This document shows positions 27,201 to 38,036 of a stretch of 64,000 nucleotides of DNA, piece after piece. Position 1 is the stretch's first letter. Every line of letters starts with the position of its first letter. The notes beneath the pieces are model-generated. The model made no database searches. It was not told where the DNA came from and saw only the letters and a list, made by a program, of their open reading frames with translations. This DNA is from Takakia lepidozioides (taxonomy: Eukaryota > Streptophyta > Takakiopsida > Takakiales > Takakiaceae): NCBI GenBank assembly GCA_030704615.1, contig CM060733.1, positions 34,904,001 to 34,968,000 on the forward strand, in the 5' to 3' direction. Position numbers and translations under genes: made by a program.

Positions 27201-28430
27201 CTCGGTACCATCGAATCTTAGTCGGTGATAACATGGTTCACTTCTTTTCTTAACATGAAGTCGAACAGATTATTACAAAAGTTCAGCAGTATAAATCAAC
27301 CTTGTGTTCAGTGAGAGTGGAGTAAAGCTAAATTCTTATGGTGTAGTGTACTCTACATCAGCGTTGGAAAATTCTGATGTACAGTCCATGAAATCCAAGA
27401 AAAAATCCCAAATGTCTATCATCTGCAGCAATTAGAAGCGATATTTCAATCTGCTCTACTGAGAGAGCAGCTAGTTGGCATTGAACCAAGATGCTACCAA
27501 ATCACTTTCGCGAGTTTATTCCAATTCTAGCCCCAAAGGCTGTGTACACACACAGGAGCTCTGCCTCATGATAAAATATGCCTTACTTGAGCACATAACC
27601 CTGTCTGCACTGCAACGGTCGACCCCATGTAGAGTTTCAAAAAATATCTTTCACCCTCTCACAAATTGTTGATCTACTGATTAACACTAGTTGGCTGAGA
27701 AGCCCAATCACCGGAGTTCATCCTCACAGTGGAAAAATTACATAATGAGATTCCTTTGCTAAACTTGCTCAAACAGAGGGAAATTTGGTTTAGTTGTACA
27801 TTCTCACTGAGCCATCAATCGATATGGTTCACATTGAAGAACTGTGTCGCAGACAAAAGGATTCAATACGGTCCCACGACTCTTCCAGCAAAAGTAGAGG
27901 GATGGCGAACACCACCCGTATCCAATCTGGAGTGCCAAAAGCAGCACCTGTACATAGGTCACCAACTTCCATAAGATAACTAGTTGAATCACAATTCAAT
28001 TATCGAGAGGAGAGAGATTACAGATATCCTCCAGAATGCAGACATTTGTAGAGCGTTCAGCTGATCTTCATTTAACCCCAAATGTCACTCAGGAATGGAT
28101 GGAGCGCCTTAAGAAGGTGAGCTGCTGAGGGATATGTATGAGAGAGCGAGATGAGAGAGAATTAACAAAGAACCGTGGACGGTGGAAGATACTTCCACCA
28201 TGGGGATTCAATTCAGGATAAGGTGGAACCAACAAAGAACTACCTCAGCATAGAGAGAGAGAGAGAGAAAAGAGTGGTCGAGCAGGGTTGGCCGGAATAA
28301 TGAAAGTGAGATAGATGGAAGAGGCTCATTTTCTGGGAAATGCAATCACTTCAGCATTACAATTTGGTGGACAGGATTATTCTTTACTTTTTCATCATCT
28401 GTTTGTTTCACAGGACTGCATCTCATTATA
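24234..28430. other. 4.2-kb intergenic region without clear genes
   Basis: I saw no conserved protein domain on either strand. Short open frames are scattered and mutually overlapping. A GA microsatellite occurs at about 28253-28268. The left edge holds the AKR promoter and the right edge the 3' end of the aminotransferase gene. One exon-like segment at 28036-28116 is listed separately. Confidence 0.4.
28036..28116 (+). other. possible short first exon (27 codons)
   Basis: An ATG begins MQTFVERSADLHLTPNVTQE and runs to LKK directly before a strong donor-like AAG|GTGAGC. No matching downstream exon was recognised, and I know no family with this sequence. It may be chance. Confidence 0.2.
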
Positions 28431-28449
28431 CTTCAATGGACGTTAAAAT

Positions 28450-31228
28450 TGAGTTGGTGGGGTAACGTGAATGTCTTACCCATGTCTATACACAGGATTT
28501 CAACTGCTTCCTGAAGCCTCTTAGCTGTACTGGAAAACCAATTATTTGTTACTTCATACCAAGGATGAATATAGTACCTGGCAGTACTATGACTGACTCT
28601 TCCTTCACCAGTGCTGAGGCAAATTCCAAGTCATTTCGTAGGCCTTTAAACGCCCCCCTGTCAATTCTCACCTACAGGCACACACACAGCCAGTCAGCTA
28701 AAGACAGTAATCAAATTATCTCGTCATCTAAAATCAGGGAAATCCCAGTTCTAGGTTGTATCCACGAGGTTTGTTGGATCACACATCTAGCCTGAAACTT
28801 GAAGTATCCTCCTCTTCGCAGTATTCTCGCCTCTGCCATCGTCACCACCTGATAGGCTAGCAATGATCATCATACAACTCAGAAATTTGATGGAAAGTTA
28901 GCAACAGTACTTGGAAGTTGGAACTAACCATGATATACATTGCCCCCTGTGGCTTTATGGAGCAATGAAGGCCTTTAATTTGTTGGATACGTCTGTAGCA
29001 TAGATCAGCACCAGCCTTGAGTGACTTGAGTGTGTGATCATAGAAGTCATCAGGAGTGTCCAGCAGCATACCGGATACTGCAGCCTGCTCTCAGCATCAA
29101 TGAAACCCAAGCTGCTCAGGCAGTTAGCTTTGCTTAACAATACATCATGTATCTCTCCAGATCTACCGCTCATAAAATGAAATATTGAACGCAGTACTCT
29201 GTCCTTGTTCCAACTCCTAAGTCTGAGTGCATTGTGTCTGCAAAGTCTATACTACTGCAACTCGCCGACATTCCGATTTCCCGTCTATGCTAGTCGAATA
29301 AACCAGGCCATTGAGAGCAGAAAATAGGTGCATCACCTGAGATAATGTCGACGTCCCAATTGTCATTTGCATAAGCCTTGTTAGGGCCTCCACCACCTGT
29401 CCCAGCCATGATTTTATTAAAATTTAACTTATCATCCTCTCTCAGCCTGCCAAAGACATCACAACGTCACCATCTTGCGACAAAATTGTGCCTCTTCAAC
29501 TGTCATTCCGCAGCTCACCAGAGCTACCGTGATCAGCCTTGAGAGCACATGTCATTTGTGGCCATGATAGTGGACCTTACCTAGACAGATGTCCAGAGGG
29601 CTTCAAGCCCACCTTCTTTAGTCTTTTAATGGTAGTGTCCACCTGTCAGAAACTAATAAAGTGGCGGGGCATCCGTTGATTATCTCAAAAAGCATCATTA
29701 TTTCAGATAAAACACGTCGCTACCCTGCCTAACTGTTTTACAGACGAAAGATCCTGTCACAGCATGTGCGGCTGGTAATGGTATCCAGTTACTCAAACCT
29801 TTGTCATCAGATGTAGTTTGAACATTACTGTGCAAGGGAAGGATAATCAAGTGCAGAACACGCACCCTTGCTGTAGTTAGGATGCCTTTGGGGTCACCAA
29901 CAATGATCCACCCTAAGCGCCAGCCTGGTGCGAGCCACCTCTTTGAGATGCCCCCCACAGTAAGCACTGGCACTTTAAATGAGAAAGTTGCCATCGGTAT
30001 GAACTCTGCATCATCAAAGACCATATGTGCATAAATTTCGTCCGAGATAATTGGCACTCTGAGCCTCTCTGCAACAGCTGCAATCTGTCCTGGCGGGAGC
30101 ATGTTATCAGAATCTTGATGAGAGAAAGAGGAAGTAACTAGAAAGGGAAAACAAGCACACTAAAACTGACGCATCAAACAATCAATCAATTGACGGTGAA
30201 TCTTCCCCCAAACAGTCCATCCAAAAGATGAAGAATGTGCTGAGATAACAAATATTATAGGTCGCACCTTGGCCAAGTGTCGGTGATTGTACACAGAGCC
30301 ACATGGGTTGCTGGGATTACATATGATCCAAGCTGCAGTGTTTTCATCAACTAGTGACGCCACTTGATCCAGATCAACTTCCCAGTTTCTTTCTGGAAGT
30401 AGGTCATAGTGCCGACATTCCACCCCATAATAGTTGGCGAAAGTTTCGTAGACGGGGAAACCAGGCCTAGGCAGCAGCATGTTGACGCCCGTTCTCGCCA
30501 GGGCAGCAATGCACAGCTGAATCGCTTGAGAGCATCCAACAGTGATACATATGTCATCAGGTGTAAGCTGAAAGGGTAGAGTTGAGGAGTGATAGTCTGC
30601 AACAGCCCTGAAATGGTTAAAGAGCATGGTTAGAACTTCGGCTTAATTTGACAAAACTCTGACATTTTGTTACCACAAGTGAGCAAGACCTGAGCAGTGC
30701 AGCACGCTCCGAAAAAAAGAGAAGGAGCACGGCAGGAGTCGGCAGTACGAGGAAAGGACCAACTCGATGGAAAGATTCAGGTTTAACAAAATGATTAGAT
30801 ACGCGAGCAAGCAAACTAGAACTAATCTTAGCAACGGATATCTTGGCTCCTGTAACGAGCTTTGAAAGTAGAAAGGAAGGGAAATTGTACTTGCGACATT
30901 CATAGAATCCTGCGGAGTGTGCATATCCATTGAACTTGTAGCTCTTTGTGGCGGTCACCATTGCATCAACAGCAGCTTCAGGGACCTTCAGATGACCGAA
31001 CGCAGTCGGATCCCCTTGTGCCAGAGAAATTTTATCCTTGCCTTCCGTTGAGACCACACTCAGAGACTCAAGTAGATCTCGAATTGGGTTCACGCTCTGC
31101 AGAGCTGCAGTGCTTGCTCTCACATTCCATTCATGAACAAGGAACGTCTCCGCCTGATACCCGTGGCCCGACCTGTTGCCACGGTGCACAAACCTTTCTT
31201 GCATGGTTGCGTTCGGGTCACTTTCCAA
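28450..31228 (-). pseudogene. TAT-like: tyrosine aminotransferase-like (PLP class I), 3' half damaged
   Basis: Well-defined exons are 31228-30891, 30607-30268, 30084-29866, 29084-28929 and 28671-28578. They carry the family landmarks: NPIRDLLE, ISLAQGDPTAFGHLKVP, GYAHSAG, ITVGCSQAIQL, IICNPSNPCGSVY, PIISDEIYAHMVF, the PLP-binding Lys in GGISKRWLAPGWRLGW, and KEESVIVLPG. Tyrosine aminotransferase makes 4-hydroxyphenylpyruvate, precursor of tocopherols, plastoquinone and rosmarinic-type phenolics. Two parts look wrong. A 62-bp exon candidate (29642-29581, VDTTIKRLKKVGLKPSG) does not keep the frame to the next exon. The final exon near 28455-28520 retains only TAKRLQEAVEILC in a different frame, without the usual WxR-x-S/F segment. 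Either the 3' half is decayed or exon choice differs from what I can see. Confidence 0.8.
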
Positions 31229-32330
31229 AAAAAATCATGGAATACACAGATCTCTCCTTGCGTTCAGAGCGAGATGCCTGAACTAGGTGAGAAGATAAGC
31301 TGAGACTCAGTACTCCCCCTTCACTCCCGACAAATTCATTTATCTTTGCCCAAAGAAGCTCATGTAGCAGCCAGAGCCAGCTATCGCCGCAATATCACTC
31401 ACACGGATGTCGCCTTGAAGACTACCCGAGCGAGACACAGACAGACAGAGAGCGAAGGCTCCAGTGAAGAGAGAGAACGAGACTGACCGCCGCTATTACT
31501 GGGCCCAAGGCTTTTCTCGTTTTACCATTTTACTTTCCTCTATTATTGTTCCCAAATTTCCTGCTTTGGATGATGTAAACCCGCGAGCATACTTCATCTT
31601 GAACACCTGGACGAACAAAGGATAGAATTCATTCGTCATTCAGGAAGGGGTCCTCTTACGAACGGCCGCAAGGGGACCACGTGGACGCAGTAAAGATTGT
31701 GACGACAAAAGCCCCCTTTGATAGTACCACGCCAGGCTATGCCGCACAGGCACCTGCGGTATTTTCTTAATAGCACTATTAAATTACATTTTCCTACAGG
31801 CAATGAGAAATGAGTGGTAAAAGAAAAACAAATTAGGAAACATGATAGAGCCCATCAGCTGCACTGTGGTGGTTCTCCTGACAGACCAATCGAGATCACC
31901 TTACTGCATCACAAGCAGCACACATAAGAGGCCCTTTAGGGTTGATGGTCGGTTGATCTCCATGGTTGAAAGAAAAGTTAGCTGCTTGCAGGACACAATG
32001 CCAAGGACAATGTGGTGAGGGTTCCTTCCTCTTCAACACATTTCAGCCTGTTTTTCCCTCTCATGATCATCGTCCCTAATTTTTCATTCTGAAACCTGCA
32101 AGTTAGCTCGTTGGGGTGGGCCTATGGTGGTTTGGAGTGATTGGACATGTTACTAGTTACTACCAATGTGGCAACAGGAAAGCATCCGAAAACAGATAAC
32201 AGAGACGAGGAGTGATAGTGTGATCCAGGCTATCACCGTATAGTACATTGATCACGGGGTTAGTAGGCTGAACCCAGAAATTCTACCCGTTTGTCTAGTA
32301 TTTCAATTCTCTCGAGTCTTTACCAGTTGT
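31229..32330. other. upstream region of the aminotransferase gene; no gene
   Basis: No domain on either strand. Contains the presumed promoter and 5' UTR of the minus-strand aminotransferase. From about 32330 homology to the PPO 3' flank (12060 onwards) begins. Confidence 0.4.
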
Positions 32331-32656
32331 CATGGAGGCTTTGTATCTAATCCTCTCACACAGTGCAGGATATTTATGATGACTAGTTACTATCGGAAAA
32401 AAAAATCAGCTTATAACGCAAGATATCAGGCCCATTAGGCCCATTTGTCGCCAAGAGATTGTGACTGCACTTACTCAGTAATACATGCTAATATAACACT
32501 TGTGACAAGTATGCAAGTCAATTGTTTTGTTCAGATTGTCATGAAGATTTTACAATGCAGAGAGGTTCTGGGGGCAAAATGGTGTCCATTATCATTTCCT
32601 GTAGTATTCCATCTTCCTATTACTGCGCCTCATCATCACTCAACCTCCAAAGCACG

Positions 32657-32900
32657 TCAGCCGGTAGCTCAGCTGGAGAGTGCACAGTGTGTCGCCCTGG
32701 TGGTTCGGGGTTCAAACCCGCTGCCCTGCCTGGTGTGTGGATTGTTCGTGACCGGTTGGTCTGGTGGTGACGTTTCCCACCTGTGTGCCTAATGGCTTAT
32801 CTGAAAGGGGGTTAATTTTTCCCCCTCCTCAAGGGCCTGAATTGTGAGCAGTCGCTCCCAGGTTTCCTTTTAAGAAAAGAAAAAAAAAAAAAAAAAAAAA
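32657..32900 (+). mobile_element. tRNA-derived SINE with poly(A) tail
   Basis: The head contains an excellent A box, TAGCTCAGCTGG (32665-32676), and B box, GGTTCAAACC (32709-32718), inside a tRNA-like stretch. An unrelated body of about 150 bp follows, ending in a pure A run at 32881-32900. This is the standard SINE layout: Pol III internal promoter, body, A tail. It is inserted in the 3' flank of the second PPO copy, and the first copy's flank lacks it. A clear target duplication was not seen. Confidence 0.8.
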
Positions 32901-33394
32901 CTTCAAAAAATACTGGACACCAACACTTCCTAATAATAAGGGCCCAGGTTTGAAAGGGGGTGTGGGGATTAGAGAGTGGTCCAGGAATTATGAAGCCGGA
33001 GTTATAGTAAGCTACAGCAGCAGGAGTTCAATTAATAACTGTCATGTAAGGGGGAAAAAAAAAAGGCTGGAAGGTAAGACCTATTAAATGTTCATGGTTG
33101 AATTGGGGTAAGCGTGGTTTCTAGGAGTGACGTGTGTTAGGGCAGCCTTCTAGAAGGTCCCACCGCCCCCAGGGTATATAAAGAGAACCCGGCTCTCTTC
33201 CCCTGCATCTTACTATCTATTCTTATTACTTACTACTTACTAGTACCTAGGGGGCTCTGCACACATGGCCCAAAAAAAAATGCAAACCAAGTAGAGGTAA
33301 TGATGAGTAAGGGCCATGTTCCTCTTTGCTATTTGGATCCAAACTCTGAGCTACAGATTGATGGTTGCTACTCTTATCATCTTCAGCAGTCATT

Positions 33395-35700
33395 GTGATG
33401 TTATTGGGCAAGCTCTATCCGGATGGATTGGATGATGATGGTATCATCCCTATCCTTGTTTCTGGGCACAAGACTGACCAGAATGCTAGGCTCCTTTTCA
33501 AGGCCAAGCTGCTTCAGCTTTGAGCTGATGCCTACCCTGAAGGAATGATCGTGGCTAGGAATCTGTTCTAGGATTGTCTATAGAATGCGGCCCCTGCATA
33601 TTCTGTACAACTCCAGGGTGTATGCTCATCCGCCTCGGGCAAATTCAAAAACAAGACAAACCCTACTGGTTTATTTGATGGTATCCTTATACCTTCAATG
33701 GCCAGGACCTCTTCTTGATATCCTGGCTCCTCTTGTTGCAATTCAAACGCTCCAGGCTCCCTGGTTTGGAGGATAATGGGGACAGGCCTTGAGATGTGAG
33801 CCTGGAAAACTGCACCAATAAGAGTAATGTTTGTAACATGCAACATTTCTGGTCCTCGTGTGGCAATCAAATCACAACTCTTGCTTGTTCGCTCTGTCTG
33901 CCATGAAGGCACGATAAACCTTGCAAGGTGCTCAAAAGGGTAGAATTGAACCAGAGCCAGTCATTCTCTACGTCTTCGTACTTGTAGCGAAATTTTTCCA
34001 TATCAAGAGAGTCTGCTACCTGTACAAATCAGCAAGTGTCTCACTGTTACTTGAACTTCAAATTTGGACCAAAGTTGTTCGTACTTTGTAAACGTAGGAT
34101 GCACGTATTAACCAGTACTGGCATTAACCGTTCTAGAGAGGGAAGTCGAGATGGGGAAGGCGAGATATGTCCACAAGTGGATAGAGGCATGGGGGTGTTT
34201 CTCGAAGGCGGTTGGAACATTGGGAGGGGCGTCGTCGCCGCGGTAAGGCACCAAAAGAAACAGGGACGGGGTGGGAGAGGCGCTCACAATACTGGTGTAT
34301 AGAACGTTTCTATTTGCCGCCCGCTGCTCCTCCGGGCTGATGACTACGGCCGGCGGGCCGAAAGGCCAGAAGGTGAGGTCGACAAGGGCAGGGGGCTGGT
34401 GGGCTGGGCTGCGTTTTTCGTCGAATAGCCCGACGTTTCGGCGGTCGACGTATGGAGGGGAGCACGTTGCAGGGCGTGTGGACGTCGGCCTGGTTGTCCC
34501 ACTGCCAGAAGGGCAGCGCGTCGCCCAACAGCGATGCGAGTATTCGCTCGTGAAAATAGACGTACCAGCGATGGAAGGGCATGCACAGCCAATTTGAGTG
34601 CGCACGTCAATGATCGCCGTGGAGTTCGCTTGACTGCGATAACAAGGAGTCGGATCCAGTGTTAGCTCATTGAAAGTTTCAGTCTCAACAAGTCGTGGCT
34701 AGCTAACTGATCTTTCGGAGAGGGATGCATAGCACAAGTCTTCTTGATGCATGTGAGCTAGTTATAGTTACTGGTATTCCACCAACTATGTGATGGGTGT
34801 CCTGATAAGGAGAAAACCATGAATATTTTGAAGCCGAGAATCACATGTCTTGTTTAAGTAGCATGCGGAGGTGTATCAGTGATCAAGTGAGACAGAAATC
34901 AGACGTGAGACGAAGAAGGAAAGCCCATGGGGACGAGTATATGTTCTACATGTATTTGAATCAAATCATACTCTCAACGAAACAGCCAGATGTTGTCGAA
35001 TGAGATTTTAAGGAGATGAAACTAGAATGCCAGGAGGATACGGCAACAACACATAGAGATAGCGGTCTTTAGACTTCCAAATCCTTTCCCATTACGTACT
35101 CTGTAATGCGATTTCACAAGATCAACCTATTCAGGACATTGCGCCAAACAAGAGGATTATAGAAGAGTGGGACTCAACACCTGAAAATGACTGTCAGGGT
35201 CGAGAGGACTCACTCAGAGAAAGTTGAAACGCGTTCAATAAATTGAGGGAGAGCAACTACTGCCAGGGCGAGGTTTTAAGAATGATTGCCTGTATACTTG
35301 GGAACAATAGGCACAGGACTGACGAAGGAACGATCGGCGGTCATCATCTGGAAGCGCTTTCATCAGTTCGTATGCTCGATTGAGCCTCTCTATGTACGCC
35401 TGATCCACGTTGTCTGTGGATCGCCTCACGCGAATAGGCAAGTCCGTGTTGAATCGGAAGCTGATTTCGGGTCTCTTGGGGGACAGAAGCAGCAGTCTAG
35501 TGGACGATCGTTGTCCATTATAGGTTTGCACCTGGTCAAGTCTGGGCCTAGTACCGGAGCGGCATGCACAGTGTGTATCTTCCTACTACACCACGCGATA
35601 GACACTAGCATAATCGCCCACAACAACTTCTCTGTGCCCCATCCACATCCTGGATGCAGTCCTTCCCTACCCATAGTTGTTGCCCTCGAATCCAGAGACT
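33395..35700 (-). pseudogene. PPO-psi: second polyphenol oxidase copy, decayed
   Basis: This is a paralogous copy of the gene at 12617-15454 in the same orientation. Exon 1 (about 35674-35290) keeps MGREGLHPGC, DLTRC and MKALPDDDRRSF. It has a frameshift near 35500 and a deletion at RQ-SCAYC that removes the first CuA histidine. Exon 2 (about 34630-34130) retains MPFHRWYVYFHERILASLLG and YVDRRNVGLFDEKR but changes frame repeatedly; HPHASIHLW keeps the CuB HxxxH. The exon with FFTHHANVDRLW is absent. Exon 4 (about 33940-33400) retains much of the shielding domain but has lost its DWL start. It cannot make an active enzyme. Confidence 0.9.
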
Positions 35701-35859
35701 AACTGAGATATCAGCTGGACTCTGTGAGAGAAATGCCTTGAACTTGTACTTCGGATTCTCCTTGAAGGTGCAAAATTTGGAGACGTCTAGCTATCCAGTG
35801 CAAACAGCTCAGGAAACAGCAACTGCTCCGATTGTGCGATGTACCATAAGAGAGCCCCG

Positions 35860-38036
35860 GTAGATGATGATGACCACTGGAGTTTCCAGAGCCGTGTTTA
35901 CAATGTGTGTGGGCTGATACACTGACTTGGGAGGAGCTCGTGTTACTCGTTTTGCTGCTTTTCTGGACATTACTCAGGATGCCTGCAGTACTGGCTGAAG
36001 CTAAACGGCTGCAGACACTCATGTTTTAATTTTCTAGACCAGCACTAGGCCAGCTCCACCCTTCCGTTTCATGGAGCTACATGTATTTAGAACTGAGATG
36101 TCAGTCCATCTTAACTCTCCCTCGAACTCTGTGGACCCCAGCACTACAGTACCCAGCCATTGGATAACCCACTGTCAGCCAGCAAGAGCACTACACTAGG
36201 CCCAAAAATGGGCCCCACATTCAATAGTGGCGTTTTGTTGGATCTTGTCTGATGGCCGTGAAAATTGGCAGGTGCATGCAGGAGGCAGATGGCCAGGTCA
36301 CTGATGTGCGGTCAGGTTATTATGCAGCATGGCTTTCCAAGAGAGTGGACAATGGGCATCCATCATCCACCCCCTCTTCTGATGAGCTCGCACGCACCAA
36401 CTATGTATCCCACAATCATCGTTACTGCCTAAACTGTTTTGGGGCAGTAGTGGGCCATGGAACTGGATGATTGGGCTGAAACCTCTCACATGCTTGTGCT
36501 ACGGTATTGGGCAAGTAGGCTTCCATCGCAATCGATCCACATGACTATGGTAGAACGCTCAATCTATGACCAAAAATAATGTATTTGTTTGCTTCATCGA
36601 CTTGCTCCTCGATACCTTCTTCTGGGCTCCACAGGATGGAGCCCCTTTGGACATCATATATGCCATCTTATGTGAGATGTGTGTGTGTGTCTGTAACTGA
36701 GAGAGAGAGGGGGAGAGAGAAAAAGAGAGGGCACGCGTGTGTGTGGGTCAGACGTGTTTGTTTGCAGTTGATTGCAGGGAGGGGAGCACCAACTTTGCAA
36801 AGCAACCTCATCTTTACCTGCAGATTGTTCCTTCATCAGGTCCGTTCATTTGCAGCTGAATGCTACAGAGCTTACACATCACTCTATGCATACTGTCACA
36901 TTCGATTTCCACCGTCTCTTGGCCTCTGGAGAGTTGGTACTAATCGAGAGGGATGGAAAAGGATAGTTGATAACTAGCAGTTTGAATAGCTTAGTTTAGC
37001 TTGCTTCTCTTTCCTCCCTTCTTTGTCCTTTCCCAGGTTTTGGGATTTTTCTATCCTATGTTCAAATACCTCATGTTTTCTGTAAATAAAGCTGTACAGG
37101 ATTTCATCAGTTGATGAGACTGTCAATTGACAACATCATGGTTTTAGTGTCATTTTCAGCTGGGACTGTTACCTTGGAGTACTGACAGACATAGGTCATC
37201 GAGGATGGGAAGATGTGAAATGTGGACCCTCGGCTGAGCAATGAATACTGGCCCAAGTATTGAAATGTTTTAATAGTATCTGTCAGTAGGAAGTAAGTGC
37301 ACTCAGTCTGCAAAGATTTACGTAATTCAGTCTGGGAAATTGTTGTCAGCTAAATTGTATCCTGGACCTAAGCATAGGAGCAGCAATCCATGCTTCCATG
37401 ACGTCTGAATTTTCTTTCCTTCAATTCTTAGATCCCTACACTGCTTGGTTTGCGTTTTGGAGTTCGAACCATTGGTTGACGTAGGGGATGCGTCCCGGAC
37501 TCGGATAGTCTTTGTTTTGATTACGAGGACCACAGATCCTTGGCTATCTGCATGAGGGTTTGCATCTAGAGAATCTCTAATAGTTGTTTCTTGGGCTGCC
37601 TGCTTGGTCCAGTGAATGTTGTAAAGTTTCTTCCTTTCTTTCTTTCTTTCTTTGCACTCATCTTGTTATCCTATGCAGGATATAAACAGATCATCCGCTT
37701 AGTGTCCTTACTGACTTGCCAGTAATCTGCGGGTATAACATTTGCATGTACCTGCTGTGTTACCCACCTGCTGTGTTACCCAATGCTAGCAGTAACTGTG
37801 TGCAACATTCTGGATGGATATGGGAACAAACAATCAATCTTGTACCTAAGCAGCCTTGAAAATTGAAATTTGTAACACAAGTACATGTTCATTGACTTCA
37901 GAGTTCTCGGGTAGATAGGTTTCTGTGGCATTTCCTTTGCATTGTTGACTCTGCCAGACAGAGGTTGTTTTCCAATTTTGACTTGCAATCCTGACCATGT
38001 TTATGATTGTTTCCCTGGCTTTCAGTGAAACACTCA
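35860..38036. other. intergenic, upstream of the O-methyltransferase; microsatellites
   Basis: No gene recognised. A GT/GA-rich stretch lies at about 36675-36760 and a TTTC microsatellite at 37630-37653. A possible 5' UTR intron acceptor (GGCTTTCAG) occurs just before the O-methyltransferase start codon at 38037. Confidence 0.4.
37630..37653. repeat. TTTC microsatellite
   Basis: About five units of TTTC after a TTCC start. Simple-sequence repeat only. Confidence 0.85.

Noticed and set aside
32661-32735. A functional tRNA gene
   Set aside because: A and B boxes are present, but the cloverleaf does not close properly and a SINE body with poly(A) follows.
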